Assembly (NCBI GenBank): GCA_000230935.2
Contig: AGIQ01000009.1
Location: forward strand, 83,139 to 147,138
Reading direction: 5' to 3'
DNA: 64,000 bases
Source: Mycolicibacterium rhodesiae JS60
GTDB taxonomy: Bacteria; Actinomycetota; Actinomycetes; Mycobacteriales; Mycobacteriaceae
Numbering within the stretch: the stretch's first letter is position 1; each line of letters opens with the position of its first letter. The notes below the pieces were generated by a model, which saw nothing but the letters and a program-made list of their open reading frames with translations, was not told the origin of the DNA and did no database searches. Positions 18,680-27,641 of this stretch are shown piece after piece. A program made the translations under genes and the position numbers.

Positions 18680-18907
18680 ATGGCCGGCCGTGACTGGGGC
18701 CGGATTAGTGAACGAATTCGCCATATCGCCCACACGGTGAACGATCCGGGCGCACCAGTGAACCTCGTAGAACGCATCGGCCAAAAACTGCGCGAGCTAT
18801 CCGCTCTCGGTTACCTCGACGACGCCCCGCTATTGGCGATCCCAAAAGACCCGCTGCGGGACGCCCGCTTTCAACCGCCAATGACGCCCGCTTCCAACCG
18901 CCAATAA
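18680..18907 (+). CDS. Small hypothetical protein
   Basis: A 75-residue frame (MAGRDWGRISERIRHIAH...) follows the HEPN gene by 55 bases. It is helical and charged, with no recognised domain. The frame is also open upstream into the HEPN gene, so the start is uncertain. It could be a remnant of a longer protein. Confidence 0.35.
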   Translation: MAGRDWGRISERIRHIAHTVNDPGAPVNLVERIGQKLRELSALGYLDDAPLLAIPKDPLRDARFQPPMTPASNRQ

Positions 18908-19900
18908 CGAGAGGACGCGGCAACCCTCACGGCTAATGACCGAGCAGGGGCCAACTCTGCCGAAAACCAGCGACGCCTTCCGCCGCACACCCCGACCCAG
19001 CCGTCCCACACACTTGCCACTCGTCCCGGCGACGTGGCGTCCAAGAACTGACCGACCGCGCACGGCGAGGCTTAAGCTGCGACAGGTTTTGGTGACGACG
19101 TCCTGCGACGTGATGTACTCGCCCGTGAATACGGACAGTCCGAGCTCTCGGTCGACGCGCACTTGTGGGCACGGCTGGGAGGCGGCCCTCGCGCTCCTAC
19201 TCGGTGCAGCCGTCGGCGGTCGTCGGCACGTCGATGCGCAGACGGTTCACCTCCACGCGACTACTGGTTGCTCTTGGCGGCGATACCATCCCAGGAAGCA
19301 GTCTTGCGACGCGCGGATGGCCACCTGCACCGATGAGGCAGGGTTTCAGCATTCACCTGTCCCCCAAGTATTTCCGCCTCGCCCCGAGGCAACCTTCGCG
19401 TTGTGTGGGGCAATCCGGAACGAGCCCAAGACGATCTCAGTGGCAGTGAACGGCATCCAAACCGAAGTGCATTTCAGCTCGCCGCCGCTTCCCGCCGAAG
19501 GGCCGGAAAACGTCACAATCGACGGACAAAGGAAGAACGTCCAACTCGTAAAGGGCAGCCCGGCAAGCACTTTGGTGGGACACCCAGACGACATCCCGAT
19601 GTTCATCGGGATTAACTGGTTTCGCCGACGAGGGCAGGAACTTCCCGGGCGCTTTGAAGATGCCATCGGCGGCCTGGTCAATAGTCGTGGCATCCGATCA
19701 CGCATTGGGAGTGCTCACGGACGTCCCCACAATCCCGGCGCTGCCGTCGCCCGCGCTGCGGCGGAGCGTTCCACGGCTTGCAGACGCCATCTTGAGTCAA
19801 GCAGCCGGTGGACCTGGTGCGGAACCATCGTTTCGCCCGGTGTCTACTTGATTAGGTCGCAACAAGTGGCGCCGTTTCATAGTGCGTAAGCGAGGCGACG
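18908..19900. other. Probable decayed coding region inside E2
   Basis: No intact gene is convincing. Around 19390-19660 one plus-strand frame reads as a credible beta-rich protein (TISVAVNGIQTEVHFSSPPL, then GHPDDIPMFIGINW). From about 19654 a different frame becomes more protein-like (SIVVASDHALGVLTDV) until TGA near 19850. This pattern suggests one frameshifted gene of unknown family. Confidence 0.4.
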
Positions 19901-19933
19901 ATGATGCTTCCTACGACGAAGGAGAGAGACGAG

Positions 19934-21343
19934 ATGGCGGCGCCACACCCCGCTGTGCATTTCAAGGGCATCTTCTGGCAGGTCCAGACGCCTGAAAGGG
20001 CCGTGACGGGCGAGCTCACGCTCAGCAGGTCCCGTCCTGCGCTGGAAGTCATCGGGCAGCTGTTCGTCGAGCGTTCGGTCGAAGTCGACATCGATGACAA
20101 TGACTTTGTGCGGCGTATTGGTGTCCGCGGAAGGGCCGCCGATCGTGTATCCGACTGGGAGCCGCGCAACATCCACGGCACTCTCGACGACGGCACGCCG
20201 GTCTCCATGGTGCAGGCGCAAGGACGATTGAAACGGCCGCTGGATGTCACGGACTTCCGATATCGGCAGCGTTTCACCACGTTGCGCCACGTCGTTTTGG
20301 GCGAACACATCGACGATCAGACTGCCTTTTATGGCTGCCGGTACCGCATCACAGGCCCGATTTGGTACGAGCAAGCCCTTACAGAAGCGGACACTGCGGA
20401 CGGCGGTCACGTGCGAGTCACTCATGAAGGTGACACTTGCCTAATGGAATACGTTCCTACTAAACCAATGACGATCAAGGATCTAAGCGAGCGGGTTCTC
20501 AGCCCTAGCCGCACCCTGGCGTCTATCGTCTCGCACAACCCATCAGGAACGAACGACTTCGCTGTCCGCTTGACCGCCGATTCACCCTGGCGTGAAGTGC
20601 ACGGCGAAGACCAATCGTCCCTTCGAGGCACCCACGAACTCCTGGGCAGCCCGCACCTTACAGCCGACCGCGTTGCGCGTTGGATCGACTTCCGTACGCG
20701 CAGCGGTGCCCTCGATGCCGCCGCTATCGACGCCAGGCACGGAGCTACTGTTCAGACGCAAGTCCTTACCCTCGCTTCTGTCGCCGAAGGACTGCACCGA
20801 CGAATCTGTCCGTCGCGGAAACGCATACCCAATCTGTCTGCCGCTGATGAAGACCGTGCGCGGCGCGCGGCGCGCGCTGCAGCTGTGCAGCAACTGCGCG
20901 ACAGCGAGCAATGTCTCAACGATCTTGAACTCGGCGAATTCACCCTGGCCATCACGCAAGCGCTGTCTTCCATTAATGACCTCACTTTCCGGACGCGGAT
21001 GGCCGAGCTAGCCACTATCGCGGCAACCGCTGCACCCTCCATCGTCAGCGAGTTCACCGACTGGCCTACCTCTGTCCAAAAAGCGCGAAACATCCTCGCC
21101 CATCAGGGAACTCAGCCGCCGGGTGAGAACCTCGACCGGCTTCATGATCTTTTGATGGCGTTGTACTACTCAATCGCGTGGGTGCTACGCACGGTTCTTC
21201 TCGTCGAAGCTGGCTTCGATGGTCCAACGTTGCAGCGGGCCTTCAATGACTACCCGGCCTACGCCCATCACCTTGCCAATGTACGGAGTCTGTTGGCCGG
21301 GACCGAGCACGCTCCACCGCCTCCCAACGCCGAAAGCGACTAA
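19934..21343 (+). CDS. apeA: ApeA-like anti-phage HEPN protein
   Basis: The 469-residue protein has an N-terminal region like ApeA_NTD1 (VHFKGIFWQVQTPERAVTGE) and a C-terminal HEPN helix bundle with RNILAHQG at residues 385-392, matching R-polar-x3-H. ApeA proteins are single-gene abortive-infection systems that cleave RNA during phage infection. ATG 19934 is chosen because AAGGAG lies about 9 bases upstream; ATG 19901 in the same frame lacks such a site. It is the last cargo gene before the right end of E2, and its location in a mobile element fits a defence role. Confidence 0.75.
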   Translation: MAAPHPAVHFKGIFWQVQTPERAVTGELTLSRSRPALEVIGQLFVERSVEVDIDDNDFVRRIGVRGRAADRVSDWEPRNIHGTLDDGTPVSMVQAQGRLKRPLDVTDFRYRQRFTTLRHVVLGEHIDDQTAFYGCRYRITGPIWYEQALTEADTADGGHVRVTHEGDTCLMEYVPTKPMTIKDLSERVLSPSRTLASIVSHNPSGTNDFAVRLTADSPWREVHGEDQSSLRGTHELLGSPHLTADRVARWIDFRTRSGALDAAAIDARHGATVQTQVLTLASVAEGLHRRICPSRKRIPNLSAADEDRARRAARAAAVQQLRDSEQCLNDLELGEFTLAITQALSSINDLTFRTRMAELATIAATAAPSIVSEFTDWPTSVQKARNILAHQGTQPPGENLDRLHDLLMALYYSIAWVLRTVLLVEAGFDGPTLQRAFNDYPAYAHHLANVRSLLAGTEHAPPPPNAESD

Positions 21344-21513
21344 TCCCGCCTCCACGCCGCCACCTGCATACGAAGCAATGCACATATTTCAACCGAAATC
21401 GACGCCTGCTGGTACCGCTCCCGGGACCGGTCAGAGTCCGACAACGACCCTTACGCACCTGTAGCATCCGACCGTCAATTAGCTAGCCAAGCTATCGATA
21501 TTCCACTCGAAAA

Positions 21514-21576
21514 TGGCGGATCCGCCATCGTCCGCCATTTTCGAATGGAATCCGCCATCTTTGAGTGGAACCTACA
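21514..21576. repeat. Right end of E2
   Basis: Four packed blocks: TGGCGGATCCGCCA (21514-21527), TCCGCCAT (21531-21538), TGGAATCCGCCA (21546-21557) and TGGAACCTACA (21566-21576). Order and total length match the E1 right end. Confidence 0.75.
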
Positions 21577-21581
21577 AGTCG
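21577..21581. repeat. Target-site duplication AGTCG, right copy
   Basis: AGTCG follows the terminal ACA of E2. Only 17 bases separate it from the stop codon (21599-21601) of the transglycosylase gene, which points towards it. Confidence 0.72.
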
Positions 21582-21859
21582 CTTCGAATTGACGTTGCTC
21601 AGTAGCCCTTTGGGGAACGGTGGGGGTCAGCTTGTTGGATTTTAGCTGCGAGATCCGTTGCGGCCCAAGAAACTGCGTATTTTCGCGTGGCGTAGTTGAT
21701 GAAAGCGCAGGCTTGGCCGAAGGTGTCGGGGTGGTTCGACGACGTGCCGGGGTCCTGGTAGGCCCGGTACGTGGAGGCGATGAACTGGAACGGTCCCCCG
21801 GAGGGGTTTCCGGCCCGCGCATTCGAGTCGTGCGTGTTGACGACGTCACGAAAATTGGA

Positions 21860-23332
21860 TGAGATATTGTCAAGACCTGTGGATGAGGTTATTTCAGGCG
21901 ACCTCCGTTTCGGTTGATTCGCCATTCTCGGCGGGTGTGATGTCGACGGGCCGTTCGAGTAGCTTGCCCTTGTGGAACACCGCGCCGGCACGGACGAGGG
22001 CGACCAAGTGTGGAGCGTTCACGGCCCGCCAGCGGGCCTGCGCGGCGTCGATCAGCTTGTAGGCCATGGCAATTCCCGCAGCGCGTGATCCTGGGCCCTT
22101 GGTGACCTTTGTCCGCAACCGCACGGTGGCGAACGTCGACTCGATCGGATTCGTCGTCCTCAAATGGATCCAATGCTCGGCCGGATATTTGTAGAACTCC
22201 AGCAGGACATCGGCGTCGTCGACGATCTTCGCGACCGCCTTGGGATACTTGGCGCCGTAGTCGAGCGCGAAGGCCTTGATCGCGACCTGGGCCTTGTCGA
22301 TGTCCTCGGCGTTGTAGATCTCCTTGATCGCCGCCAATGCCCCAGGGTGCGCTGACTTCGGCAGCGCGGCAAGCACATTGGCCTGCTTGTGGAACCAGCA
22401 CCGCTGCTCCCGGGTGGCCGGGAACACTTCCCGGACCGCCTTCCAGAACCCCAACGCGCCATCACCGACGGCCAGCACCGGCGCGGCCATCCCGCGGCGG
22501 CGGCACGACCGCAGCAGATCCGCCCACGACTCGGTCGACTCTCGATACCCGTCGGCCAGGGCGACGAGCTCTTTGCGGCCATCGGCACGCACCCCGATCA
22601 TCACCAGCAGGCACAGCTTTTCCTGCTCAAGGCGGACCTTGAGGTGGATGCCGTCGACCCACAGGTAGACGTAATCGGTGCCCGAGAGGTCACGATCACC
22701 GAAGGCCTTCGCCTCGTCCTGCCACTGGCTGGTGAGCCGCGTGATCGTCGTTGCTGAGAGCCCCGCGGCCGTGCCCAGGAACTGCTCCAAAGCTGGGCCG
22801 AAGTCACTGGTCGACAGGCCATGCAGGTACAGCAGCGGCAGCACCTCGGTCATCTGCGGGGACTTGCGCGCCCACGCTGGCAGGATCGCCGAGGAAAACC
22901 GCTGCCGTTCACCAGTATCGGCATCGACACGTTTGTCGTTGACCCGCGGCGCGGTCACCGTCACCGCACCCGCCGCGGTCAGGACTTCACGTTCGTGGTG
23001 ATAGCCGTTGCGGACCACCAACCGTCGGCCGTTCTCGTCGAGTTGATCGGCGAACTGCTCGACATAGGCGGCGACCTCAGCCTGCAATGCCGCCGCCAAC
23101 ATCTGCCGCGCGCCGTCGCGAACGATTTCATCGAGCAACGATCGGCGTCCGGCCCCGTTGCCGTTGGCCTCACGGGCATCCTGAACTACGGTGAGCATGG
23201 GCGTACCTTCCCAACCAGCGCGCCAACGCCGGTCTTGATCAGAGCTACTGGACTTTCAGATCATCCTCGGGAAGGTGCGCCCACTTTCACGCCGCCCCAC
23301 CGAGGCTCATCCACAGGTTCTGATCATTGCTC
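21860..23332. mobile_element. IS256-family insertion sequence
   Basis: The element is 1,473 bp. Its ends are imperfect inverted repeats (21 of 27 positions) sharing ACCTGTGGATGAG. The 8-bp direct repeat AATTGGAT flanks it at 21852-21859 and 23333-23340, as expected for IS256. It interrupts the transglycosylase gene and looks recent because the reconstructed target frame is intact. Confidence 0.9.
21894..23198 (-). CDS. IS256-family transposase
   Basis: The 434-residue mutator-type transposase is complete. Catalytic residues are visible as Asp in YLWVDGIHLKV, Asp in AVGDGALGFWKA and Glu in TTNPIESTFATV. Length and motif order are normal, and the gene fills its element, reading leftward, so it is probably active. 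The start ATG is 134 bases inside the right end. Confidence 0.93.
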   Translation of the reverse strand: MLTVVQDAREANGNGAGRRSLLDEIVRDGARQMLAAALQAEVAAYVEQFADQLDENGRRLVVRNGYHHEREVLTAAGAVTVTAPRVNDKRVDADTGERQRFSSAILPAWARKSPQMTEVLPLLYLHGLSTSDFGPALEQFLGTAAGLSATTITRLTSQWQDEAKAFGDRDLSGTDYVYLWVDGIHLKVRLEQEKLCLLVMIGVRADGRKELVALADGYRESTESWADLLRSCRRRGMAAPVLAVGDGALGFWKAVREVFPATREQRCWFHKQANVLAALPKSAHPGALAAIKEIYNAEDIDKAQVAIKAFALDYGAKYPKAVAKIVDDADVLLEFYKYPAEHWIHLRTTNPIESTFATVRLRTKVTKGPGSRAAGIAMAYKLIDAAQARWRAVNAPHLVALVRAGAVFHKGKLLERPVDITPAENGESTETEVA

Positions 23333-24214
23333 AATTGGATTCGCGCTGTGCGACCAACATCATGCCGGCTTCCCAGCGGGCCCGCGCGGCTGGATCGCGA
23401 ATCCCCTTGCGGTCCAGGGCAGCCCGAATCGCCGCGCGCACATTCTCAGCGCCTTGGCCGCTGAACGACGAGGGGTAGTTGCCCCCAACGGAATCACCCA
23501 TTGGACTGGCTCGCCGTGAGTTTTGGCCGTTGAGCATGCCGGGCAGTTTGGAGAACATGCCCATTTCGGGGAATCCGCCGCCACCGCCGCCCATGCCCAT
23601 CGGCGGCATTCCGCCACCGCCGCCCATGGCGCCACCCATCCCGCGGAACATGCCCGCCTGGGACGCCTGCCCGGCCTGGCGGTAGGCCATCGCCATCTGG
23701 CGCATTCGGGTGGCCAGCAGCTGGTTTTGCGCCTTGGTGGAGTCGAGTTGGCGCTGCATCGCGGCCAGGCGGTCATCCATGTTGGTCACCAGCGTCTTCA
23801 CCCCAGCCGGTGAACCAGTAGCCGGCGCGATCGCGGCCGCGGCGCTGGCCGCGCTCTGGCGCACACCGGTGGCCCCGGCGCGACCGTTCTGGCCTTCGGC
23901 GGCCCCGGCAGCCGAGGTGCCGTTGGTTTGGGCGTCCAGGCCGGTCACGGTGCCCCAGGTGCGTTTGTATCCGTCACCGGCGTTGCCGGCCCCGGTACTT
24001 AAAGCTGAATCCGGCGGGGCGGCCGGTACACCAGGGCCCTGGTTCTGGATCGACCCCGGACCGCCAGCGGCGGGGAAAACGCCCTGGGCAGCGGCCAACA
24101 CCCGGTCAACCTGCGCGATATACGCGCCCACACCCGAGCCGCCCACCCGCTCAAACTAAACCGACACCAACGCCCACAACCACGCCCCAAAACACAGAAT
24201 TCAAAACCGCCGCA

Positions 24215-26638
24215 TCAGACCAGCGCGGGCGCGCTCACACCCGCGCTGATCGCGGCATACACCACGTCGGCAACGTCACCGCTCTGCCAGCACAGCAGCG
24301 TCTCCAAACGGCGGCACTGAGCGAAATCGTGCTGATACGCGACCAATTGGTGTGGCTCCTCCACACCCATCAAGCCGGGGCGCTGAGCACCCGCCATGAG
24401 CCGATCATTCTCGTACTGAGCGGTCAGCTCGGCCCACTCACGCTCCGAGGGCCACTGCCCCGCGATCACCGCGCGCGCCACCGACGTAGCGGCCGTCGAC
24501 ATCTCGGGCCCCGAAAACACCACCTGCTGAGTGAGCTGGCGCGCGTAGCGCTCAGCTTCGTCTGCATCGCGCTGCAACCCGACGAACACCGCCGGAGCGA
24601 TCGTTTCCAAGCGGTGCGAGCGATCCCGCGTCAGCCTCGACGCATCAGCTTCACCAGGCACTCCCGCAGGCGCGATACCGATCGCGACATCCGGTGTGGC
24701 GGAACGCACCTCGTCGGAATCGTGCGCCCACGTCGTGGCAATCGCCGACACCGCGTCACCACGCATCCGAACTGCCCGCAACACGGTCTCCGCCGGATTG
24801 AACCAACCCAACCAGCGCACATCGAAGTCTGGATCGAAGTGCGCTGCCAACGGCATCGACCGGCGAATGTAGACGCCCGGCGGAATATAGCCAGCACCCT
24901 CGTTGGTGGTCACCCACATCTCCGGGAAGCCAGAAGCGCCGCGCGTTACCGCCACCGCCCACTCCAGGCCCGGATAGGCCACACTCGAGGCCGCCGCGAG
25001 ATCCGCCACCACCGTGCGGGCCGACTCAAGATCGGTCATCGACACGTCACGACCCACTCGCTGGTTGTTGACCTCACGCAAGCCTTGCAAGAAACCCGGC
25101 GCACCCGCCGCAGCAGCGCCTCCCGCCGCAGCTGCAGCGGGAGCCGACGGTACGGAACCGGCAGCGCCGGCAGCTGCGGCCGGCGCCGATGGAGGAAGCA
25201 CCGACCCGTACGAGGTCATCTGCGGCGCCGCACGCGAGGAACCACCGGCCCCTCCCAGGCCTCCCGCTGGAATGCCGCCCATCCCGCCACCGGCAGAGCC
25301 CGCCGCCCCGGTAGGTGTGGCCGAAGCGGGAGCGGTCGAAGCCGTGGGTGCCGCCGAACCTGGCGCAGACGGCTGCGCGAGCGGAGCCGCCGATAAAGGT
25401 CCTGAAGGAGTTTGTGGCGGCGCCGATGACGCCAGCGGCGGCATCCCGCCCACCGCGGCATTGCCCGCCGCCATCCCGCGCCCGAATTCGCTGCCCAGCG
25501 ACGACGGGCTAGCGCTGGAGGCTGGCCCCTGTAAACCCGAAGCGGGACTGGACATTCCGCTGACACCTTTGGCGCCTCCGGCCATGCCCTGCAAACCACC
25601 CAGACTGCTCAGCGGCGACGATCCCCCACCCCCAGAACCGCCACCGCTCCCCATCGAGGGCGGCGACGGCATCGACGGCGGTTTGGATGCACCAGCCCCA
25701 TCTGTCGGAGAAGACCTTTGATAGCCCGTGGCTAGGGGATTCGGGAGTCCAGTGCCCTGACCGGCGTCCGGGCTGCTGGAAGAATCGGTGATGCCCCCCT
25801 TGTGGTATCCATCGCTGCCTGGTTTTGGCACATTCGTGGAATCGGCGGGCTGCGTTGAAGGCCCGTCACTGGGATCGGCTCGGTGGTGGCTGTCCTGGTC
25901 CTCGGATTCGCCGTTCTGTTTTGGTGATCCTGGTGGTGCTTCGGGGATGCCAAACTTGTTCGTCAGCATCGTGGTCTGCTCGGTCATCCACCCGTGCAGC
26001 TCGGTACGGTGCTCTTCGATCAGGGTCCGGTATTTGGTGGTGATAACGGCGATCTTGGCTGTGGGAACGCCGCCGGGGGCATTGAGATACTGCTCGATCT
26101 CCTGGTGTGCTGCGTCATGGGCGTCGCGAATGTTGCGCTTCCCCAGCCTGATTAGGCCACTCATTTGGCTTTGAGTTGTGCTCACGCCGTCGAGGACGCT
26201 TGCTACCGCCTTGTGTGCCTTCTCTTCGGCCTCGTAGTGCTCGTATGCGGCGTCGGCGCCGGCGCCGTCGCTCCACCAGCCTCCTGGTGAGAACACTTCG
26301 TCCTTTGAGCGCTCCGCGGCCGAGGCCGCGTCTTGATGGTGCTCGGACAGCTTCTTGAGTTTGGTTGCGGTTTGGGCCAGTTCGGATTCCGATTCGGTCG
26401 GCCACACTCCTGGGCCGACCAAGTAGCCGGTGAACATTCCGGGCTGCAGGTGAATATCGCCGCCGCCGGGCATGCCCAGGCTTGGTACATAGTTATCGGC
26501 CGGCGGCTTTGCCGCATCGAAACCTTTCAGCAGCTTGGCTGCCTCCGAGTTGGCCACCTCGGCAGCCGTTTTGACGTGGCCAGCCTCTTTGCTAGCTGAG
26601 TCAGCGACGCCGCTGTTCGCATTGGTTGCGGATGGCAT
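24215..26638 (-). CDS. ESX-associated protein, Rv3899c-like
   Basis: The 807-residue protein has three parts. An N-terminal WXG100-like helical region contains GGWWSDGAGADAAYEHY near residue 120. A long Gly/Ser/Pro/Ala linker spans about 230-530. The C-terminal globular region resembles the DUF5631/DUF5632 portion of Mycobacterium tuberculosis Rv3899c from the ESX-2/CpnT locus. The ATG at 26638 shares one base with the upstream stop (TAATG), so translation is coupled. It precedes the transglycosylase gene as in the ESX-2 region. It is likely a substrate or accessory of a type VII system; no toxin domain is seen. Confidence 0.65.
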   Translation of the reverse strand: MPSATNANSGVADSASKEAGHVKTAAEVANSEAAKLLKGFDAAKPPADNYVPSLGMPGGGDIHLQPGMFTGYLVGPGVWPTESESELAQTATKLKKLSEHHQDAASAAERSKDEVFSPGGWWSDGAGADAAYEHYEAEEKAHKAVASVLDGVSTTQSQMSGLIRLGKRNIRDAHDAAHQEIEQYLNAPGGVPTAKIAVITTKYRTLIEEHRTELHGWMTEQTTMLTNKFGIPEAPPGSPKQNGESEDQDSHHRADPSDGPSTQPADSTNVPKPGSDGYHKGGITDSSSSPDAGQGTGLPNPLATGYQRSSPTDGAGASKPPSMPSPPSMGSGGGSGGGGSSPLSSLGGLQGMAGGAKGVSGMSSPASGLQGPASSASPSSLGSEFGRGMAAGNAAVGGMPPLASSAPPQTPSGPLSAAPLAQPSAPGSAAPTASTAPASATPTGAAGSAGGGMGGIPAGGLGGAGGSSRAAPQMTSYGSVLPPSAPAAAAGAAGSVPSAPAAAAAGGAAAAGAPGFLQGLREVNNQRVGRDVSMTDLESARTVVADLAAASSVAYPGLEWAVAVTRGASGFPEMWVTTNEGAGYIPPGVYIRRSMPLAAHFDPDFDVRWLGWFNPAETVLRAVRMRGDAVSAIATTWAHDSDEVRSATPDVAIGIAPAGVPGEADASRLTRDRSHRLETIAPAVFVGLQRDADEAERYARQLTQQVVFSGPEMSTAATSVARAVIAGQWPSEREWAELTAQYENDRLMAGAQRPGLMGVEEPHQLVAYQHDFAQCRRLETLLCWQSGDVADVVYAAISAGVSAPALV

Positions 26639-27264
26639 TAGTGCGGCAATCCGCACGCCGATAGTAGGGCGTCGACGGCGCCGTTCGACGCATCGTTCGC
26701 CGCCTTGACCTCATTGATATTCGCCTGCCCAAGAGCAGCGTTCATCAAGTCCAGATTCGTTTGGACTACTCGTCGCGCCGGTTCGGCCACATCTGCTGGA
26801 GTCGCGGGTACGAGCGCGTTCTGCATCGAAACGGTCCCACTTAGCGTCCGTAACAGCATGGGAATGTTCGGTTGACCGTCGACCCTGGCGCCGCCCTGGC
26901 TTGCGATCCCTTTGGACGAGACGTCAAACGCTGAGCACACAGCTTGCTTGGCGGCGGCCTGCTGCGCCGCTGTGTACGTGGGTTCGGAAGGCGTGGGCGC
27001 TGCGGCTGTTGATTTGCCGGCAGAGTGTGCGATTGCGTAAGTGATGGCGGCTGTTGCAGCGATGGCGATCACCATGAGGACGGCAGTCACCAGGGCCCAC
27101 AGCCACATCCGAGGGGCACGTGGGGTGCTGCCGTGCTGGGTCGGCACGGGTGCCCCGCCACCTGGCGGCGGAGTCCATCCGTAGGGCGGGACGTTGTGGG
27201 GCGGGGTTGGCTGGGGCGGGACGCCACCTGTCGGCGGTGCCCAGGCTGATGTGCCGGTGCTCAT
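26638..27264 (-). CDS. Pro-rich single-pass membrane protein of the ESX cluster
   Basis: The 208-residue protein has a Pro/Gly-rich cytoplasmic N-terminus (about 50 residues), one transmembrane helix (about 53-80) and a helical extracellular region with two cysteines (one near residue 109, one near the C-terminus) that could pair. GGGAGG stands before the ATG. It is 21 bases after the upstream small gene and coupled to the next. Similar membrane proteins accompany the ESX-2 Rv3896c-Rv3901c genes; function unknown. Confidence 0.65.
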   Translation of the reverse strand: MSTGTSAWAPPTGGVPPQPTPPHNVPPYGWTPPPGGGAPVPTQHGSTPRAPRMWLWALVTAVLMVIAIAATAAITYAIAHSAGKSTAAAPTPSEPTYTAAQQAAAKQAVCSAFDVSSKGIASQGGARVDGQPNIPMLLRTLSGTVSMQNALVPATPADVAEPARRVVQTNLDLMNAALGQANINEVKAANDASNGAVDALLSACGLPH

Positions 27265-27285
27265 GTGTGCCCTCCCTTAGCGCGC

Positions 27286-27555
27286 TTACGTTGTCAGCGT
27301 GGCTGCGCTCGCTTGTTCGGTCGCTTCGTAGGTCGCAACGCTGCACTGTGCGGCGGCCGCCCCGGCAACCGTCAGGCTGGCCAGCTCGGCCAGCCGGGTG
27401 GTGATGAGGCTCGCGGCGACGGCGTTCGTTGCCCCCACATACCCGCCCTGCGGGAGCGTGATGTCTGTCCCGGCGATGGCCGTCATGCGATGCTCGGCCA
27501 CGGCAGCCAGGGCAGCCGCGGTGGCCTGGGTGTCGATGTGTGTTTTCGCGGGCAT
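27286..27555 (-). CDS. Small helical EspC/WXG-like protein
   Basis: The 89-residue Ala/Thr-rich protein is predicted helical and of WXG100/EspC size, but lacks a clear WXG motif. A longer frame exists upstream, but MPAKTHIDTQA at 27555 is the natural start. It leads the operon of the membrane and Rv3899c-like proteins, the place where small secreted helical proteins usually stand in ESX loci. Secretion is inferred. Confidence 0.6.
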   Translation of the reverse strand: MPAKTHIDTQATAAALAAVAEHRMTAIAGTDITLPQGGYVGATNAVAASLITTRLAELASLTVAGAAAAQCSVATYEATEQASAATLTT

Positions 27556-27641
27556 AAGGCCGATCCTACCTGCGGAGCAGGTCAGATACGGCGCCCGAGA
27601 AAAGTACCGCCAATGCCTTCCGGCGGTGTCATCGGCGGGAT

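Larger units (their letters stand above)
15377..21576. mobile_element. Tn7-like element E2 with defence cargo, no transposase
   Basis: The 6,200-bp element begins TGTAGGTTCCA and ends TGGAACCTACA, inverted copies of one another, and is flanked by the 5-bp direct repeat AGTCG. The left end has three TGGCGGA blocks spaced over about 105 bases (15396, 15446, 15472). The right end has four blocks packed in 63 bases. TGT/ACA termini, 5-bp duplications and this asymmetry are known for Tn7 and its TnsB binding sites; Tn5053-type elements share some traits. No tns/tni-like gene lies inside, so movement would need proteins in trans. Cargo is an unknown gene, two HEPN-motif genes and minor ORFs. Confidence 0.75.
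21599..24146 (-). pseudogene. ESX-associated transglycosylase gene split by an IS256-type element
   Basis: The N-terminal part (23333-24146) is rich in Ala, Gly and Met, has a coiled-coil-like DRLAAMQRQLD stretch near residue 128, and stops at VAQRESN, where the E of a lytic transglycosylase core is expected. The C-terminal part (21599-21851) continues FRDVVNTHDSNARAGNPSGG and PFQFIASTYRAY, typical of SLT/Rv3896c-like proteins. Removing the insertion and one AATTGGAT copy restores the frame exactly. The intact protein would be about 355 residues and would cut peptidoglycan for secretion through the wall. The GTG at 24146 has a weak ribosome binding site. Confidence 0.85.

Noticed and set aside
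24329..25721. Long plus-strand frames opposite the Rv3899c-like gene
   Set aside because: Mirror frames of a Gly/Pro/Ala-rich gene, a common high-GC artefact.
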